From NCBI GenBank assembly GCA_017448375.1, contig JAFSLR010000106.1, positions 1-6,237 on the forward strand: DNA of 6,237 bases, written 5' to 3'. This document shows, one piece after another, positions 6,001 through 6,237 of the stretch. This stretch comes from Synergistaceae bacterium. Its GTDB lineage: Bacteria; Synergistota; Synergistia; Synergistales; Aminobacteriaceae. Below the pieces are notes generated by a model. The model was not told the origin of the DNA. It made no database searches and was given only the letters and a program-made list of their open reading frames with translations. Made by a program: the position numbers and the translations under genes. Positions within the stretch are counted from its first letter, which is position 1, and each line of letters begins with the position of its first letter.

Positions 6001-6237
6001 TGTCTGACTTTGAGGACGTATTCCCGTTGAAGTAAACCGTGCCTTCTGGGAGCTGTGAGCCTTCATACACCCATAAAGCACCGCCGTTGCCGTCATTCGC
6101 AGTGTTCCCCGTGAACGTTACAGTAGGTGTGAATGCGATTTGGCTGTATTGCTCGGCGTAAATTCCTCCGCCTGAAGTCCCCGCTGAGTTTCGGGTGAAT
6201 GCCGTTTCACTTTCGCCCGTAATGTTAAGCGCAGTCT
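3071..6237 (-). CDS. Large Pmp-repeat beta-helix surface protein with Synerg-CTERM tail, 5' end beyond the window
   Basis: This is a probable secreted, surface-anchored adhesin or wall-associated protein; its exact role is unknown. The frame is open from the right edge (first full codon at 6235) to TAA at 3071, giving 1,054 visible residues. The GTG at 6068-6070 is an internal valine, since the repeats continue upstream of it. Visible order: GGA(I/L/V)/FxxN repeats forming a likely right-handed beta-helix (1-490); a choice-of-anchor-Q-like segment (525-633) with TTDERG and ALDVGA; a Big-like Ig fold (649-748, EWTSDKP); a segment of unknown function (about 749-1000); a Gly/Thr/Asn/Gln-rich linker (1000-1027); and a sorting tail (1026-1054) with SSGGGGC, a helix and RKSKH. 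A signal peptide is expected in the missing N-terminus. There is no C-terminal autotransporter barrel. A tandem TAA-TAG stop and a terminator follow. Chlamydial Pmp proteins share the repeat but not the C-terminus. Confidence 0.88.
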   Translation of the reverse strand, partial: TALNITGESETAFTRNSAGTSGGGIYAEQYSQIAFTPTVTFTGNTANDGNGGALWVYEGSQLPEGTVYFNGNTSSKSDTTSTSTGSGGAIYIGGTSASSTTLGSSRNYTFDGNEAASYGGALCTYSSDIIFDGYSVTVENKAKLGGGFAASYNSKITLNNSSISNQTSEGSGGAVWAAHIVSVSSDFGVSGANSSTGTGNHQGGGALYSLGELTLTQSTFTDNTAEQGGGAGYSYAGEMTVTDSIFTGNSAVQGGGALYAEASQVSITNSYFATNTTSSGNGGAVTLAGYCTSSITSSTFRNNTSSKLDGGAIYAQGTVNITLCFLRENKSQRSGGAIYFNQNSDNPSNYSKFTMTSTMLEENSTSGVEGNGGGLYVVANDATITSCTFSGNRLVLAGNTGEGGGAYIAAEPIQNEDVEIVNCTFYDNHIDDGAEGSSGGGGLSVHCEKTTIVKSCTFSVNGSQYKGGAIYLGDGSKLQLSGTIMVGNTDEGTYDIWSDGNISSGGYNRIGVYGTGTGVTDFYSETRNDTDRTAYPNKSWTRSTFFSNNTLAVNERTDLGSNIPPYLGSTLSSRTRLMTLMLSEDAALPLIDRATNIIPYTRRGMFPTTDERGVARISQGSQIALDVGACFFDGTRASSEDRETASYTISSLEISGIPNNLRRVGQTASLIAKIYYTNGRTALGGNGTDEEPVEWTSDKPNIIRINKDTGDITVLSFTPGETYVTITASTIRGNLSGERVSDQKPIKVTEYTYSYLNTSPEIMDYLQGYVQQLTEYDISLQLADVSSSMVSSSSFQSSFANIWGNITARQITDLTNAALTFDTVKSYTASDGYTLAPGKAGVNVNFEGLKEGDIFPLTYSWTFSGAELQGILGYDMSGKNVSGSESGMFPSISGTLADEIFSELRIDFKGVNSSWPIIGTGGVKASEAITAGALKLTTADGGRGINAELTAYLANVTALGVNDGPQIVKSSEGNLLIVPDGTGNDGKIYGSVVMAVKPGSSQSNGTKTGTQGNTGNTGNQTGAKGSSGGGGCEAFGVILPAIALIFMAGRKSKH
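3074..3160 (-). other. Synerg-CTERM-like C-terminal sorting signal
   Basis: The last 29 residues are SSGGGGC with Cys1032, a hydrophobic segment 1034-1049 (AFGVILPAIALIFMAG) and the basic end RKSKH. The three-part design with a Gly-rich motif and a cysteine resembles the Synergistes-specific CTERM signal and, more loosely, the rhombosortase and myxosortase substrate tails. Such tails are thought to be cut by a dedicated membrane protease. No candidate protease is in this window. Confidence 0.8.
3236..3991 (-). other. Uncharacterised domain of the surface protein
   Basis: About 250 residues (visible 749-1000) between the Big domain and the linker match no family I recognise. There is a helix-like start (PEIMDYLQGYVQQLTEYD), a Ser-rich stretch near 785-797, and a beta-type remainder with an aromatic YSWTFSG segment near 859-865. 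It has no cysteine. Its position next to the sorting tail suggests a base or stalk role; that is inference. Confidence 0.5.
3992..4291 (-). other. Bacterial Ig-like (Big) domain of the surface protein
   Basis: Visible residues 649-748 have the Big layout: a first strand (SLEISGIPNNLRRVGQT), a substrate-like strand (LIAKIYYTNG), the EWTSDKPNIIRINKDTGDI core that matches 'WSSSNPSVATVD..G' of Big_2-type domains, then GETYVTITAST. These domains usually act as stalks or spacers in surface proteins. The loop around TALGGNGTDEEP is longer than usual. Confidence 0.65.
4337..4663 (-). other. Choice-of-anchor-Q-like domain of the surface protein
   Basis: Visible residues 525-633 end in PLIDRATN, TTDERGVAR and ALDVGACFF. 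Choice-of-anchor-Q domains typically close a beta-helix with 'AIDAG', 'TDxRGxxR' and 'DIGAxE' in this order, which is also seen here in altered form. The match is by motif only. Proteins with this domain carry different anchors in different phyla, which fits the CTERM tail here. Confidence 0.6.
4768..6237 (-). repeat. Pmp-type GGA(I/L/V)/FxxN repeat region
   Basis: The translated region holds 16 Gly-rich turns (GGAI, GGAL, GGAV, GGGL and similar) at visible residues 22, 51, 87, 119, 145, 172, 203, 228, 254, 282, 310, 335, 372, 403, 439 and 467. FxxN occurs at 13, 41, 69, 110, 220, 246, 272, 300, 389, 425 and 458, with LREN at 326 and LEEN at 360. The FxxN spacing is 26-28 residues in the most regular stretches (13-69 and 220-326). 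The pairing of these two motifs defines the chlamydial polymorphic membrane protein repeat and fits one or more coils of a parallel beta-helix per unit. The DNA copies are diverged, and no exact tandem repeat was seen. Confidence 0.85.

Noticed and set aside
6068..6070. GTG as the start of the surface protein
   Set aside because: The same frame continues upstream to the window edge with further FxxN and GGG/GGA repeats, and no ribosome binding site precedes the GTG, so it is an internal valine.
5848..6096. Minus-strand open frame overlapping the surface-protein gene in another frame
   Set aside because: Its translation is low in complexity and Gln/Arg-rich, as expected for an out-of-frame reading of Gly/Ser/Thr repeat codons; the Pmp motifs are in the other frame.

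Overview
The window reads as chromosomal DNA from a member of the Synergistota, probably host- or gut-associated. The strongest clue is the C-terminus of the large surface protein: Ser-Ser-Gly-Gly-Gly-Gly-Cys, one hydrophobic helix, then Arg-Lys-Ser-Lys-His. This matches the Synerg-CTERM class of protein-sorting tails known from that phylum. The genus cannot be told from the sequence alone.

Every gene I can support is on the minus strand, so the window is best read from its right end to its left. (1) 6237-3071: the 3' part of a very large gene for a secreted surface protein. It has a Pmp/GGA(I/L/V)-FxxN repeat beta-helix, a choice-of-anchor-Q-like segment, a bacterial Ig-like (Big) domain, a domain of unknown function, a flexible linker and the sorting tail. 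An intrinsic terminator follows at 3000-3031. (2) 2933-1436: a two-gene operon of a CbpA/DnaJ-type co-chaperone and pgsA (phosphatidylglycerophosphate synthase), with a promoter just after the preceding terminator and its own terminator at 1383-1420. (3) 1290-1219: a solitary tRNA-Gly(CCC) with its own candidate promoter and terminator. (4) 1076-1: secG, then a nicotinate phosphoribosyltransferase gene that begins with GTG and runs off the left edge; these two probably share one transcript.

The four transcription units are tightly packed and separated by recognisable hairpin-plus-U-tract terminators. The small genes are housekeeping: protein folding, phospholipid synthesis, glycine decoding, Sec export and NAD salvage. 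SecG and PgsA both serve the cell envelope, and the large protein would be a Sec client if its missing N-terminus carries a signal peptide, but nothing in the sequence shows co-regulation.

The most interesting points are the surface protein, which joins a chlamydial-Pmp-like repeat passenger to a CTERM sorting tail instead of an autotransporter barrel; its uncharacterised ~250-residue domain; and a decayed 34-bp-offset duplication of the codons for its last residues just after its stop codon. No CRISPR array, insertion sequence, integrase or riboswitch was seen.
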